A stretch of 53,962 nucleotides of DNA, taken from NCBI RefSeq assembly GCF_963548695.1, contig NZ_CAUUWA010000011.1, positions 1-53,962 on the forward strand, given 5' to 3'. This document shows positions 53,842 to 53,962 of this stretch, in pieces (position 1 is the stretch's first letter; each line of letters opens with the position of its first letter). Under the pieces are notes generated by a model. That model did not search any database and was not told the DNA's origin. It was given only the letters and a program-made list of their open reading frames with translations. The position numbers and the translations under genes are program-made. This stretch comes from an uncultured Fretibacterium sp. (lineage in GTDB: Bacteria > Synergistota > Synergistia > Synergistales > Aminobacteriaceae).

Positions 53842-53962
53842 GTGAGCGCGGGAGTACCGATTCTAAAGATAGGAAAACATCAGGCGCGATACCCCCTGAT
53901 CCAGGGAGGTATGGGCGTAGGTATCTCGGGAGCCAACCTTGCAGGCCACGTGTCCCGGTGCG
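53842..53962 (+). CDS. FabK / nitronate monooxygenase-like flavoprotein (5' part only)
   Basis: Forty codons are visible from a GTG at 53842, with AAGGAG 11 bases upstream: the start is SAGVPILKIGKHQARYPLIQ, then GGMGVGISGANLAG. The GGMG motif after a short strand is typical of FMN-dependent enoyl-ACP reductase II and nitronate monooxygenases. The window ends before the rest of the TIM barrel, so the two cannot be told apart. It reads away from the structured element. Confidence 0.7.
   Translation, partial: MSAGVPILKIGKHQARYPLIQGGMGVGISGANLAGHVSRC

Overview
This 54 kb, high-GC window looks like the chromosome of a Synergistota bacterium, possibly an amino-acid-fermenting member such as the Fretibacterium group. 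The placement is inferred from several features together: a very large RNA polymerase beta' subunit with an N-terminal insertion; a DACB-ordered 2-oxoacid:ferredoxin oxidoreductase plus acetate kinase; a B12-dependent ribonucleotide reductase; membrane-anchored LuxR-type regulators; a Firmicutes-like rapZ-yvcK-whiA-pgk-tpiA cluster; and frequent TTG/GTG starts with strong Shine-Dalgarno sequences. No 16S gene is present, so the assignment is not proven.

Layout. 1-1900: a tandem family of secreted or anchored proteins with a KPVIYLYPE motif (one intact copy and three fragments). A hicAB toxin-antitoxin pair sits exactly where the middle of one copy is missing. 2013-6389: a candidate signalling locus made of a family 1 solute-binding protein without permeases, an overlapping transmembrane LuxR regulator, a LemA-like protein and a small soluble LuxR protein. 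6419-12596: tmcAL (reverse), ackA, yceD, rpmF, htpG and an unknown gene. 12765-14106: a phage-type S24 repressor with operator-like repeats, a 51-bp perfect palindrome and a weak small gene. 14123-24507: a PerM-like transporter (reverse), tRNA-Leu(CAG) and rpoB-rpoC. 24539-30110: rpmH-rnpA-yidD-yidC-khpB-lgt and comEA-comEC. 30184-31232: an AT-rich hepT/mntA toxin-antitoxin pair. 31354: tRNA-Pro(CGG). 31587-37934: a DMT exporter (reverse), a DUF4365-like protein, an HD-GYP phosphodiesterase and korDABC. 38062-43404: a 1780-residue alpha-2-macroglobulin (reverse). 43674-50757: rapZ-yvcK-whiA-pgk-tpiA and a secreted protein with a pilin-like tail. 50843-53431: nrdJ. 53506-53789: a non-coding element rich in inverted repeats. 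53842 to the end: the start of a FabK/nitronate-monooxygenase-like enzyme.

How it fits together. Most of the window is core machinery: transcription, RNase P and membrane protein insertion, lipoprotein maturation, DNA uptake, glycolysis and dNTP synthesis. The Kor complex would make acyl-CoA and reduced ferredoxin from 2-oxoacids, and AckA would make ATP from acetyl phosphate, which suits amino-acid fermentation. The accessory parts are the KPVIYLYPE/hicAB junction, the binding-protein/LuxR locus, the repressor and palindrome region, hepT/mntA, the pilin-tail fusion and the terminal structured element. The best candidates for something undescribed are the binding-protein plus membrane-LuxR locus (2013-6389), the palindrome with face-to-face promoters (13701-13751), the pilin-like tail fusion (50431-50757) and the structured element after nrdJ.
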